Assembly (NCBI GenBank): GCA_017651345.1
Contig: JAGCDD010000470.1
Span: 1-36,478, forward strand
Source: Bacteroidales bacterium
GTDB taxonomy: Bacteria > Bacteroidota > Bacteroidia > Bacteroidales > UBA3824
Length of the DNA: 36,478 nucleotides
Reading direction: 5' to 3'
A program made the position numbers and the translations under genes. This document shows, piece by piece, positions 15,146 through 22,729 of the stretch. Each line of letters starts with the position of its first letter. Position 1 is the first letter of the stretch. A model generated the notes under the pieces. The model ran no database searches and was not told the DNA's origin. It saw nothing but the letters and a program-made list of their open reading frames with translations.

Positions 15146-15913
15146 TTAATCCTCATTCATATTTTCAAACATTGCGTTGTGGAATACTCTTCCAAAGCGG
15201 AATGTCAAAAATAAATTTGTAATCAATTGAGGATTACGTTCTTGTGCCAATAATTCTAACTCTTTGAGAAACGCTGTAAATTTGATACCAGCTTCTAAAG
15301 CGGTAAGTTTAGTATCGTGTTTGCCAAATTCAAAACTTAATCCTGCTTTTACAAATGCTCCGGGTACTGCAGTAATTTCGTCGAACCCTTTTGAAAAGCT
15401 CGACTTGCCGAGTATCATATATGCCACTTGATGGCGTATATTGTCGAGGTCAAATTTTTCTGACCTAATATCTTTTTCGTCGTACCACACTTCGTAATAA
15501 ATGGGCTTAAGCACAGCCACAGTGGCACCTCCGAAATAAAACAATCGAAATTCTACGCTGTTGAGGTCGTGTTTTTGAAAAAGAGAGCGTTGCCTGCCGC
15601 GCGAGTAAAAAAACTCCATACAAAAATTTTCTTTGCCGTAGCAATATGATCCGTAACCTGTTGAGTAATTGTTAGAAATACGGAATTCTTGTGGGTGTTT
15701 GATTATCGAAAAACCAGCGTCCCACAGGTTTTTTTTATGGATACTAACAAATTTGCCCGAGCGGTAGTCCATCTCGAAGCCGTTGGTTTTGGCAGATGCC
15801 GATAGCGACCACTCGTTTCGTACAAGTATCTTTTTTTCGGTGTCGATTTCTCCTTGCGCCCAAACGTTGTGCGCAAATGCTGATGCAATTAGCAGCAGGC
15901 CAAGTCTTTTCAT
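15146..15913 (-). CDS. predicted outer-membrane beta-barrel protein, family not recognised
   Basis: 255 residues. A signal peptide (1-19, ending VWAQ) precedes alternating hydrophobic/aromatic strands typical of small barrels, for example FEMDYRSGKFVS, FCMEFFYSRGR and FVKAGLSFEFG. Residues 235-245 (LITNLFLTFRFGRVF) look like a closing strand. I cannot assign a family or function. It starts 21 bases after a tiny lipoprotein gene (15935-16057), so the two are probably one transcript and may work together at the outer membrane. Confidence 0.7.
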   Translation of the reverse strand: MKRLGLLLIASAFAHNVWAQGEIDTEKKILVRNEWSLSASAKTNGFEMDYRSGKFVSIHKKNLWDAGFSIIKHPQEFRISNNYSTGYGSYCYGKENFCMEFFYSRGRQRSLFQKHDLNSVEFRLFYFGGATVAVLKPIYYEVWYDEKDIRSEKFDLDNIRHQVAYMILGKSSFSKGFDEITAVPGAFVKAGLSFEFGKHDTKLTALEAGIKFTAFLKELELLAQERNPQLITNLFLTFRFGRVFHNAMFENMNED

Positions 15914-15934
15914 CTCTCTTAATGATTAAAATGC

Positions 15935-16057
15935 TTATCTGTTGATAGTTACATTAACAGATGAGTAGGCAGGGCATGCGGGTTTTGACGAACGGCACGA
16001 TGCAAATGCCATGCATACTATTGCTAGCAAGGCTGCTATATACAATGTCTTTTTCAT
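15935..16057 (-). CDS. small lipoprotein, 40 residues
   Basis: A 40-codon frame from ATG (16055-16057) to TAA (15935-15937). It starts MKKTLYIAALLAIVCMAFAS and then has Cys21, the lipobox being AFASC, so the mature part is only 20 residues: CRSSKPACPAYSSVNVTINR. The classic signal sequence (two lysines, long hydrophobic core, lipobox) makes it very unlikely to be chance. A second cysteine in the CPAY segment could form a disulfide or metal contact. No function is known to me. It immediately precedes the barrel gene at 15146-15913 and follows the Omp85-family gene on the same strand. Confidence 0.78.
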   Translation of the reverse strand: MKKTLYIAALLAIVCMAFASCRSSKPACPAYSSVNVTINR

Positions 16058-16137
16058 AGAGTGATTTTTTAATTATTAAATATCAATTAGTTACAAAATT
16101 ATTTATTTTTAAGTAATTTCTACTTACACTTAAAACG

Positions 16138-16145
16138 CAAATATA
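16138..16145 (-). promoter_or_regulatory. possible -7 promoter box for the small lipoprotein/barrel pair
   Basis: Minus-strand TATATTTG fits TAnnTTTG in the gap before the small lipoprotein gene. A second match, TAATTTTG, lies at 16094-16101. Neither has a TTG at the right distance upstream, so which one is used, if either, cannot be decided. Confidence 0.3.
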
Positions 16146-16184
16146 TTTAATTTGTTGGTTAAATGTAAAAATAAATTGTTTTTT

Positions 16185-17633
16185 TTAAAAAAATAGCTTT
16201 ACAGTGATGTGGATTTTGGCTTGTTTAAGTGGCAAATATTCATTATGTTCACGTCCAAGTGCCCAAGCTATATCTATGTCGGCATTGTTTTGGCGCAATC
16301 CGGCTCCTATGCCCATGCCTTGTGGTGTGTCGTTGGTCCCGTTGCATCGGTAGGCGGCTATATCGTGAAATGTAAAAATGCTAAAATTATCGTATGGCCT
16401 GTATCTGAGTGTGTTGGACATCACGATGTATCGGTCGGCAAAAAAATATTCTTCGTTGAATCCTCTTAACGATGTTGCTCCTCCAAATCTATATTTTTCG
16501 TAAAGGTAGGTTTCTGTATCGCACAATTTCACTTTTGATGAGGTAAGGGACGAAATTTCAAACCTTTGCCAAAGTGTGCGGTTGTAGTTGAGGCTCATTC
16601 GCAATTCTTGACAATTGCTTTTTCCCTCATTGTTGGTTCTGTGACCTGTGGCAGCACCGATTGAGGCTTTTAATATACTTTTGTTGAATGTGTAAAGCCA
16701 CAGAATATCAGCACCGTATAGTGTGCTGTTAGATTTTTCTATTGTTGATATTTCGTTTTGTGGTATTAGCCAAGTGCCTGAAACATCAGCTTTTATGCTT
16801 ATTGCATCTGATAAACCTACTTCAATTGCTGGATTTATAGCCACAAACACGCATGTAGAGTCGGTTTTATTTATTTTGATGTTTCCGTCTGCCGTTAATG
16901 CCGACCCGAATAGATATGGCAGCCGTATTTCTGTAGATCGTTTTTGCGAATTTTCTTTGTATCCGTGCCATTCAAATCCAAAAGTTTCGCCTTTGCCGAG
17001 GTTGTTGGCAAGCATCAAAGTTGCGTTTCCTGTGGGGTAGTAACGCTCTTTTTGTGGGTTGTACATTAATGCGATTCCCGCTTCGGCGCTATTGCATTTT
17101 TGTTTTTGAATGTAGAGAAAAATATCCACATCGTTTGGGTGAAATTCGGGTTGCGCTTGTTGTGTGGTTTTAAGAATGCCTGTGTTATTGATGAGAGCGT
17201 CGGCTCGAGTAAGTTTGCGATGCGAAAACTCTGCTCCGGGTTTGAGATGAATGGTTCGGTATATATAATAAGGTGTGATTTTTGGTTTTCCTGGCAGAAA
17301 GATGTTTTCTATTTTGTAATAATTGCCTTTTTGTACAGAGAAAAAAAATCTTGCAACCCTTTGATTCAACACTACCGAATCGCAAACTGCTTTGGCAAAT
17401 GGATATCCGTTGTTGACATATCTCATTAGGTATTTTTGTAATGTGGAATTTGCAGAGTCTAATCCGAAGCGAGAATATTGCACAAACTTTCCGTTTTTAA
17501 GTGTATCTGATATTACAACCATTGTGATTTTGGGCACTTGAGCCATCGTTAGGGATGCTAAAAAAAGCCACAGAGCCGTAAAAAATATTTTTTTTACGAT
17601 TTTATTAAAAAAATATTTATTATTAATATTCAC
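16185..17633 (-). CDS. Omp85/BamA-superfamily outer-membrane protein
   Basis: 482 residues. The only upstream start in frame is a GTG at 17633; it gives a good signal peptide (to about residue 32, ending LTMAQ), whereas the next Met would remove it. Residues about 33-180 resemble one or two POTRA domains (SFEF-type helix-strand patterning; YYKIENIFLPGKPKITPYYIY). About 185-482 is a beta-barrel. FGGATSLRGF (about 383-392) is the conserved Omp85 signature with its essential Arg-Gly-Phe. At this length it is shorter than BamA and nearer to TamA/surface-antigen type members, which insert or move proteins or lipids across the outer membrane. The specific client is unknown. It faces csp divergently. 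Confidence 0.8.
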   Translation of the reverse strand: MNINNKYFFNKIVKKIFFTALWLFLASLTMAQVPKITMVVISDTLKNGKFVQYSRFGLDSANSTLQKYLMRYVNNGYPFAKAVCDSVVLNQRVARFFFSVQKGNYYKIENIFLPGKPKITPYYIYRTIHLKPGAEFSHRKLTRADALINNTGILKTTQQAQPEFHPNDVDIFLYIQKQKCNSAEAGIALMYNPQKERYYPTGNATLMLANNLGKGETFGFEWHGYKENSQKRSTEIRLPYLFGSALTADGNIKINKTDSTCVFVAINPAIEVGLSDAISIKADVSGTWLIPQNEISTIEKSNSTLYGADILWLYTFNKSILKASIGAATGHRTNNEGKSNCQELRMSLNYNRTLWQRFEISSLTSSKVKLCDTETYLYEKYRFGGATSLRGFNEEYFFADRYIVMSNTLRYRPYDNFSIFTFHDIAAYRCNGTNDTPQGMGIGAGLRQNNADIDIAWALGREHNEYLPLKQAKIHITVKLFF

Positions 17634-17693
17634 AAAATCAACTGTTTAGTAATAATTCACTAACAATAATCAAAAAAAATATTTATTTAGGTC

Positions 17694-17724
17694 TTGACAA
17701 ATAAATAAATATTTCGGATATTTG
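17694..17724 (+). promoter_or_regulatory. promoter of the cold-shock gene
   Basis: TTG at 17694-17696 (within CTTGAC) is followed after 20 bases by GATATTTG (17717-17724), which matches TAnnTTTG except for the first base. Transcription would begin near 17730, giving a leader of about 20 bases before the csp ATG. Confidence 0.55.
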
Positions 17725-17749
17725 TAATAGTATTATAAACACCTAAATT

Positions 17750-17998
17750 ATGGCAAGCATTATCAACAAAAACAAAACAGACAATGCCCAAAAAAGTGGC
17801 AAAGTTAAATGGTACGATACAACCAAGGGCTTCGGCTTTATCGAAAGTGAAGACGGAAGCGATGTTTTCGTACATTACACCGGAATTCCGTTTGTCAACG
17901 GTAAAAAAGTTAATTTAAAAACCGATCAACGGGTTTCGTTTGAAATCACCGAGGGCAAACGTGGTCCTCAGGCTACAAATGTATCTGTGGTAATTTAA
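17750..17998 (+). CDS. cold-shock-domain protein
   Basis: 82 residues. A 15-residue polar N-terminal extension is followed by one cold-shock domain. [20 protein letters not shown] includes RNP1 (KGFGFI, 26-31), and DVFVHY (38-43) includes RNP2, the aromatic residues that stack on single-stranded RNA or DNA. It is an RNA chaperone that melts secondary structure, involved in cold adaptation or growth-phase control. The gene has a promoter just upstream and a strong terminator 45 bases after its stop, so it is a single-gene unit. Confidence 0.95.
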   Translation: MASIINKNKTDNAQKSGKVKWYDTTKGFGFIESEDGSDVFVHYTGIPFVNGKKVNLKTDQRVSFEITEGKRGPQATNVSVVI

Positions 17999-18042
17999 TT
18001 AATTTTTGTTTTCATTTTGTAAACGTTAAAAGGTTAGACATG

Positions 18043-18071
18043 AAAGGCGAGATTTTACTCTCGCCTTTTTT
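18043..18071 (+). terminator. Rho-independent terminator of the cold-shock gene
   Basis: A perfect 10-bp stem (18043-18052 with 18059-18068, AAAGGCGAGA/TCTCGCCTTT), a 6-base loop, and a run of six T ending at 18071. On the minus strand it lies 23 bases beyond the stop of the leucine-rich-repeat gene but has only three T after the stem, so it may work weakly in that direction too. Confidence 0.9.
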
Positions 18072-18093
18072 AGTCTTTATGTTTACAAAATGA

Positions 18094-19005
18094 TTATTTT
18101 TTTGCTGTGATAATGATGTCGCAGCTTGTGTTTCTACCTTTGTAAGATGTGGTAAAGTCGGTAATTTCTTTTGCCGAAATGTTGATGTTGCGTGCGCGGA
18201 TAAGTGTTAAGCTTGTGTGTGCGTAAAGGTAGTCGAGACCTGCAGCTGTGATTCTTGAATCAGAGCAGTCGATTTCGCGAAGTGTTCTAACATTTTGCAG
18301 CGGACGAATTGTGGCAACGTCGGTGTGCGAAATGTTGAGGTAAGCAAGCATCTTAGAGTATTGCAACGGGAGAAGGTCGCTAACACGTGTTTCGCTGCAG
18401 TTGAGCGATACGAGGCTGTTTTTCTGCAAACCGTCTAACGAGAAGAGGGGATTTTTCGAAACGTCAAGCTCTTCTAATTTCGATAGGTTAGAGATAGCAG
18501 CCAAACGGTTGATGGTGCAGTAGTGCACATCAAGTTTTTTGAGTTTAGCAAGTCCGGCAATGGGAGTGAGGTCTTTTACCATTGTGTTGCCGCAGTTGAG
18601 CTCTTCAAGTTCGGTGAGTTCGGCTAATTCTGCCAACGAGGTAAGATTGTCGTTGTCGGAGCAGTTGAGGTATTTCAAACTTTTGAGTTTGCTGATTCCT
18701 TGGAGGCTTTTGATGCTTGTGCCGCTAACGTCTAAGTAGCGAAGTTCGGGCAAACCTGCTATTGCTCGCATCTCAGTGATTTCTGTGTGTCCTGCGCACG
18801 ATAAATTTTGTATATTTACCATCATTCTGAGTTGTTCGTCGGTGGGATCCACGTCCTTGCCTTTGAGCTCTTGTTCTTGGAATATTTTTTTCCATTCTGG
18901 CGATAAGCTATTCCACCAAGACCTATAGTTGGTGTTCTGCGCCATCAAGTTACCGGTAGTAAATACGATAGCCGATAACAATACGAGTGTCAATAATTTT
19001 TTCAT
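18094..19005 (-). CDS. secreted leucine-rich-repeat protein (SDS22-like repeats)
   Basis: 303 residues. A signal peptide (1-22, ending LMAQ) is followed by a short tryptophan-rich helix (WWNSLSPEWKKIF, about 29-41). From about 65 to 290 there are roughly ten LRRs of about 22 residues with the pattern L-x-x-L-x-x-L-[DN]-[VC]-S, for example LPELRYLDVSGTSIKSL and LTELEELNCGNTMVKDL. Repeats of this kind form curved protein-binding surfaces; the partner is unknown. There is no lipobox and no obvious C-terminal sorting domain, so it is probably periplasmic. It stands alone between a terminator and the RHH gene. Confidence 0.85.
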   Translation of the reverse strand: MKKLLTLVLLSAIVFTTGNLMAQNTNYRSWWNSLSPEWKKIFQEQELKGKDVDPTDEQLRMMVNIQNLSCAGHTEITEMRAIAGLPELRYLDVSGTSIKSLQGISKLKSLKYLNCSDNDNLTSLAELAELTELEELNCGNTMVKDLTPIAGLAKLKKLDVHYCTINRLAAISNLSKLEELDVSKNPLFSLDGLQKNSLVSLNCSETRVSDLLPLQYSKMLAYLNISHTDVATIRPLQNVRTLREIDCSDSRITAAGLDYLYAHTSLTLIRARNINISAKEITDFTTSYKGRNTSCDIIITAKK

Positions 19006-19117
19006 AATTCAACCATTATTTATATTTAGTTATTTATTTTAATAAAATCTATTGTTATAACGTTTGGACAGGCAAAAACCCTATTCCAAAAATTAATAAA
19101 AAATGTTAACTTCCTTA

Positions 19118-19345
19118 CTATCTTGATGGTATATCAAATAGAGTGGGGTAGTCTTCATCGAATTTTTTTAGCACCGTGGTCATCACAGCCTCGCGGATAA
19201 ATTTGGCTTTGTTGGTTACTCTGTATTTATTGCAGTAATTTACAAAAGCCTGCATTTCAAAGTCGTTGAGAACGATTTCTATGCGGTGTTTGCGTTTATA
19301 TTTTTGTATATCTTCTTTGCTTTTCTTGGGTTTTTTAACAGCCAT
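19118..19345 (-). CDS. small ribbon-helix-helix-type DNA-binding protein
   Basis: 75 residues. A lysine-rich tail (1-19) is followed by a beta-strand RIEIVLNDFE (about 21-30) and two helices (MQAFVNYCNKY and KAKFIREAVMTTVLKKF), the arrangement of the MetJ/Arc RHH fold. Such proteins dimerise and bind DNA with the strand. The N-terminal lysines would add nonspecific DNA contact. No toxin gene, relaxase or mobile element adjoins it, so it does not look like an antitoxin or a mobilisation protein here. Target unknown. A possible promoter box lies about 60 bases upstream. Confidence 0.7.
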   Translation of the reverse strand: MAVKKPKKSKEDIQKYKRKHRIEIVLNDFEMQAFVNYCNKYRVTNKAKFIREAVMTTVLKKFDEDYPTLFDIPSR

Positions 19346-19404
19346 AGTGTCGCATTTGTTGGTTTCTATTCATATTTATCGTAAATATCGTAAAAATGTT
19401 GTTA

Positions 19405-19412
19405 CAAATATA
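19405..19412 (-). promoter_or_regulatory. possible -7 promoter box for the RHH gene
   Basis: Minus-strand TATATTTG fits TAnnTTTG; a TTG at 19436-19438 lies 23 bases upstream, slightly further than the preferred distance. It would give a leader of about 55 bases. Confidence 0.35.
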
Positions 19413-19432
19413 AAGGTTTTATTTTCTTAATA

Positions 19433-20335
19433 CTACAAATTTTCTGTTTTTTTTAGCGGAGAATGTTTTTTTACGTTTTTTCCCCATAACTGAAGTAGCA
19501 GATAGGTGGTTAATGCTGCACTGATTATGGCTATTGATATTGATACTGCCGTGTTTTCGCTGATATTGTTGGTAATGTCGCTACCTTTTATATAATAGGC
19601 AGTTACGGCTACAAAATTGTTAAAAAAATGTGCCGCTATCGATACTCTGATATTTTGGGTGCATACTATCATAAAGCCAAGCATAAAGCCCAAAAGCACT
19701 CTTGGTAAAAATCCATAAAACTGTAGGTGAAACGCACTGAATATCACTGCGGTAACTGCTGCTGCTAATAGTGGGCGGTGTTGTGTAATAATTTTTTGTA
19801 ATGTGGCTCTAAAAAATAGTTCTTCGGAAATTGCAGGCACCAACGCCAACACTATTATATTATAAAGGTATACCCAAAAATTGTCGGTTATCAGTATTTG
19901 TTCTGTAACTATCTTTGCGCGGTCTTCTTTTTGTCGCATCCACTCTTCGATGCCTTTCATGCAGTCGGGCAGGGATAGTTGCATGTTTAATTCTGTGATA
20001 TAAGCTGTAAAAGGTATCACCGTTATCATTGCCGTCAATGCTAACAACATTGATTTCCAATTGGTTTGTGTGTTGAGGTAAAGACCATTCTTGATGTTGG
20101 TATCAAACAGCCAAGCGCACACCAATGCAGGTATCAAAAATATTATCAACGACGAAAGTATCTGATATATACGCACATAATTGGGGTCTGCGGAAGCTTG
20201 TGCTACGGTTGTTGCGCTCAATTTTGCGTAAATCATTGCACCTGCAGTGCCCACTACTAATGCTATTAACAGGCACACAAGTGTAATTAATGCTAATGAT
20301 GCTAATTTTCCGATAGTTCCAAAATGATTGAACAT
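19433..20335 (-). CDS. CPBP-family intramembrane metalloprotease
   Basis: 300 residues from the ATG at 20335. The frame is open to a TTG at 20359, but the likely promoter box overlaps that codon. There are seven or eight hydrophobic segments. The three CPBP (CAAX protease and bacteriocin-processing) motifs are present: EELFFR (171-176), FHLQFYGFLPRVLLG (202-216, His203) and HFFNN (236-240). The two glutamates and the histidines form the metal site. Members cleave prenylated or membrane peptides, or confer bacteriocin immunity. The substrate cannot be inferred here because no bacteriocin gene is nearby. Divergent from the barrel gene at 20489. Confidence 0.87.
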   Translation of the reverse strand: MFNHFGTIGKLASLALITLVCLLIALVVGTAGAMIYAKLSATTVAQASADPNYVRIYQILSSLIIFLIPALVCAWLFDTNIKNGLYLNTQTNWKSMLLALTAMITVIPFTAYITELNMQLSLPDCMKGIEEWMRQKEDRAKIVTEQILITDNFWVYLYNIIVLALVPAISEELFFRATLQKIITQHRPLLAAAVTAVIFSAFHLQFYGFLPRVLLGFMLGFMIVCTQNIRVSIAAHFFNNFVAVTAYYIKGSDITNNISENTAVSISIAIISAALTTYLLLQLWGKNVKKHSPLKKTENL

Positions 20336-20356
20336 CTTTCTCTTCTGATTTTTCGA

Positions 20357-20364
20357 CAAAAGTA
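20357..20364 (-). promoter_or_regulatory. possible -7 promoter box for the CPBP protease
   Basis: Minus-strand TACTTTTG fits TAnnTTTG and lies 21 bases upstream of the chosen ATG. No clear TTG is found at -33. Supports the ATG at 20335 over the upstream TTG. Confidence 0.4.
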
Positions 20365-20382
20365 GGAATATTTGCGTTTTTT

Positions 20383-20414
20383 TTTGCTTTTCTGCAAAAA
20401 AAGTGTGATATTTG
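20383..20414 (+). promoter_or_regulatory. promoter of the barrel / phosphofructokinase pair
   Basis: TTTG (20383-20386) and, 20 bases later, GATATTTG (20407-20414). The -7 box and the spacing are identical to those of the cold-shock gene promoter. Leader of about 70 bases to the ATG at 20489. Confidence 0.5.
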
Positions 20415-20488
20415 ATAATCTTTTGAGGCTTAAATATAGTCTTATATTATGAAGTAATTTATAAACATTTTAAAAGATAGATTAAAAA

Positions 20489-21220
20489 ATGAAAAAGATT
20501 TTATTGTTAATAGCCTTGACATTGTGTGTGTTACAAGGATTTTCGCAACACCGTGGACGCGGCGGATATGTCAATTGGATGACAATTGCTGTTAAGGGCG
20601 GCGCTGGCACGTTTATGATGCTCAATCAAGACCTCAAAAACACCGAAGGTTTTACTCTCGAGGCTTTTTCTCCGTCGTTTTGCTTTGGCGGACGATACGG
20701 AATTGTTTTTGGCAACTATGTGGGTGTTTCGTTTGAATACCTTGGAGGCGGCTTTAAGCAAAAATTCAACTTTAAAGAGGGTAATAGCACTGTAAATGGC
20801 AATTTTAACTTTGGTTGCACCGATATGCTCGCATTGCTCCGATACACAGGCGATTACGGTTTTTACGCCGAGGTTGGTCCTAAGTTTACAACCGTTAAAA
20901 AGGCGAAAGGCACAATTGATAATATTGCAGAAGATGAGGATGTTGACGACCAGTTTAAAGACAAACTTACGTCTATTGCCTTTGGTTTGGGTTTTATGCC
21001 ATACAATGGCGACCGTGTTCAAGTAAGTCTCGGTGCAAGAGCATCTTACGGTTTTAAAAATATGGTGGAAGAAAATCAAAACCCATTTGATTTTGTAAAC
21101 CCAAGTATCACCACCGAAACCAAGCAGTTGAACGTTCAGATTCTCTTAGAGGTCAACTACTTCTTTGCTAAATTCGGAACAGCCAACTGCGGACGCCACG
21201 GCATAGAATTCTTCAAATAA
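20489..21220 (+). CDS. porin-family outer-membrane beta-barrel protein
   Basis: 243 residues with a signal peptide (1-19, ending GFSQ). The mature part alternates in the manner of eight-stranded OMP_b-brl barrels: MTIAVKGGAGTFMM, FGGRYGIVFGNYVGVSFEYL, GFYAEVGPKFTT, VQVSLGARASYGF and a closing LNVQILLEVNYFFAKF. An acidic loop (DNIAEDEDVDDQFKD) lies about two thirds along. Substrate unknown. It is 35 bases upstream of the phosphofructokinase gene on the same strand, probably co-transcribed but functionally unrelated as far as I can see. Confidence 0.82.
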   Translation: MKKILLLIALTLCVLQGFSQHRGRGGYVNWMTIAVKGGAGTFMMLNQDLKNTEGFTLEAFSPSFCFGGRYGIVFGNYVGVSFEYLGGGFKQKFNFKEGNSTVNGNFNFGCTDMLALLRYTGDYGFYAEVGPKFTTVKKAKGTIDNIAEDEDVDDQFKDKLTSIAFGLGFMPYNGDRVQVSLGARASYGFKNMVEENQNPFDFVNPSITTETKQLNVQILLEVNYFFAKFGTANCGRHGIEFFK

Positions 21221-21255
21221 CAAGATTTTTTGATACAGATAAATAACATAATATT

Positions 21256-22671
21256 ATGGCACATAAGACATTTAATGCTCTCGATTTTACCGTTAAGACT
21301 CTCGATGGCAGATGCACCATTCCTTCGCCGCTAAACCTCAAAAATGCCGACGGCGACGATGAGTACGATTACGTAAAAGACGGTGAGCGAATACTTTACG
21401 ACGCTTCTACCAAAAGCCTCGAAGATTATAAGAAAACAGGCAAGATGCCTATCTCATTTGAAAAGGCAGGTCCTAAAGAGAAAATCTATTTTCAGCCCGA
21501 CAAAACCAAAGTGGCTATTGTAACTGCTGGCGGTCTCTGCCCGGGTCTCAACAATGTGATCAAAGGTCTTGTAACTCAGCTTAATCAGCGTTACAAGGTT
21601 CACAATGTGGTTGGTATCAGATATGGTTTCCGTGGATTTAAACCTGGCTTCGATCTTGTGCCGCTTACATCCGAACTTGTAGACCGTATTCACCTTCAAG
21701 GCGGTAGTTTCCTTGGTTCGTCGCGTGGTGAACAGCCTTCAGAAATGATTGTAGACGTGCTTCAACGTCAGAATATCAATATTCTTTTTTGCATCGGTGG
21801 TGACGGTACTCTGCGTGCTGCCAAGTCTATTGCCGAAGAGATTAAAAGCCGTAATTTAAACATCGCTGTTGGCTGTGTGCCAAAGACTATCGACAACGAT
21901 ATCTGCTTTATTGATAAGAGCTTCGGTTTTGAAACTGCATTCTCAGTGGCTTCTGAAATCGTTATCAACGCCCACAACGAGGCTAAGGGTGCTTACAACG
22001 GCATTGCTATGATTAAACTTATGGGTCGCGATTCGGGATATATCGCCGCCAACACCGCACTTGCAACTGGCGAGGCTAACTTTGTGCTGATTCCCGAAAT
22101 GAAGTTCGACCTTTACGGACCTAACGGCTTTATTACCAAGATTCGTGAACGTCTCGAAAAACGCCACCACGCTCTTATAATTGTTGCCGAGGGTGCTGGT
22201 CAGTTCCTATTTGAGGGCGACAACGTAGAACGCGACGAGAGTGGAAACGTTAAGTATCAGGATATTGGCGTTTTCCTCAAAGATAAAATTACCGAGGAGT
22301 TTAAAAAAGATGGTTTTCACCACTCTATCAAGTATATCGACCCGAGTTACATTATCCGCTCGTCACCAGCCAACAGCAACGATAGCAAGTTCTGCAACCT
22401 TCTTTCTCTCAACGCAATACACGCGGCTATGGCAGGAAAAACAGAGTTTGTGGTAGGTCACTGGAACGGCAATTTCACCATTCTGCCTATCTCTGCCACC
22501 GTGGTAGAGCGCAAGCGCATCAACCTTGAGAGCGAACTTTGGGGCAACGTGCTCGAGATTACAGGTCAGCCCATCAAGATGATAGCCAATCCCGACGAAT
22601 CTGCTCAACTTGATTACATCCCCCCGCAAAGCAAACCCACTACAAAGGGTAAGAAAAAGGAGATTGATTAA
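21256..22671 (+). CDS. pfkA: 6-phosphofructokinase, probably ATP-dependent
   Basis: 471 residues, longer than the classic 320-residue bacterial enzyme and of the plant/spirochaete-like group with an N-terminal extension of about 80 residues. It phosphorylates fructose 6-phosphate in glycolysis. Motifs: VTAGGLCPGLNN (89-100), GGDGTL (181-186), PKTIDND (209-215, catalytic Asp) and MIKLMGRDSGYIA in the substrate region. In this family Gly after GGD marks ATP use and Asp marks pyrophosphate use. Here it is Gly, while the Lys in PKTIDND is shared with pyrophosphate enzymes and with plant ATP enzymes. I therefore call it ATP-dependent by inference. A strong hairpin follows its stop by nine bases. 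Confidence 0.88.
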   Translation: MAHKTFNALDFTVKTLDGRCTIPSPLNLKNADGDDEYDYVKDGERILYDASTKSLEDYKKTGKMPISFEKAGPKEKIYFQPDKTKVAIVTAGGLCPGLNNVIKGLVTQLNQRYKVHNVVGIRYGFRGFKPGFDLVPLTSELVDRIHLQGGSFLGSSRGEQPSEMIVDVLQRQNINILFCIGGDGTLRAAKSIAEEIKSRNLNIAVGCVPKTIDNDICFIDKSFGFETAFSVASEIVINAHNEAKGAYNGIAMIKLMGRDSGYIAANTALATGEANFVLIPEMKFDLYGPNGFITKIRERLEKRHHALIIVAEGAGQFLFEGDNVERDESGNVKYQDIGVFLKDKITEEFKKDGFHHSIKYIDPSYIIRSSPANSNDSKFCNLLSLNAIHAAMAGKTEFVVGHWNGNFTILPISATVVERKRINLESELWGNVLEITGQPIKMIANPDESAQLDYIPPQSKPTTKGKKKEID

Positions 22672-22680
22672 TTAAGATAA

Positions 22681-22729
22681 GAAATTAGGGGAAATTTTCC
22701 CAACATTTCCCCTAATTTCCCTTTTATTT
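22681..22729 (+). terminator. terminator of the phosphofructokinase gene, between convergent genes
   Basis: A perfect 14-bp inverted repeat (22681-22694 with 22706-22719; GAAATTAGGGGAAA/TTTCCCCTAATTTC) with an 11-base loop, followed by CCTTTTATTT. It starts nine bases after the stop of the kinase gene. Its T-rich tail covers the stop codon of the convergent lipoprotein gene (22724-22726). On the minus strand the following bases are less T-rich, so termination there would be weaker. Confidence 0.8.

Noticed and set aside
20531-21079. Minus-strand open frame of 182 codons opposite the barrel gene
   Set aside because: The plus-strand gene has a signal peptide and beta-barrel pattern; the opposite frame has no recognisable features.
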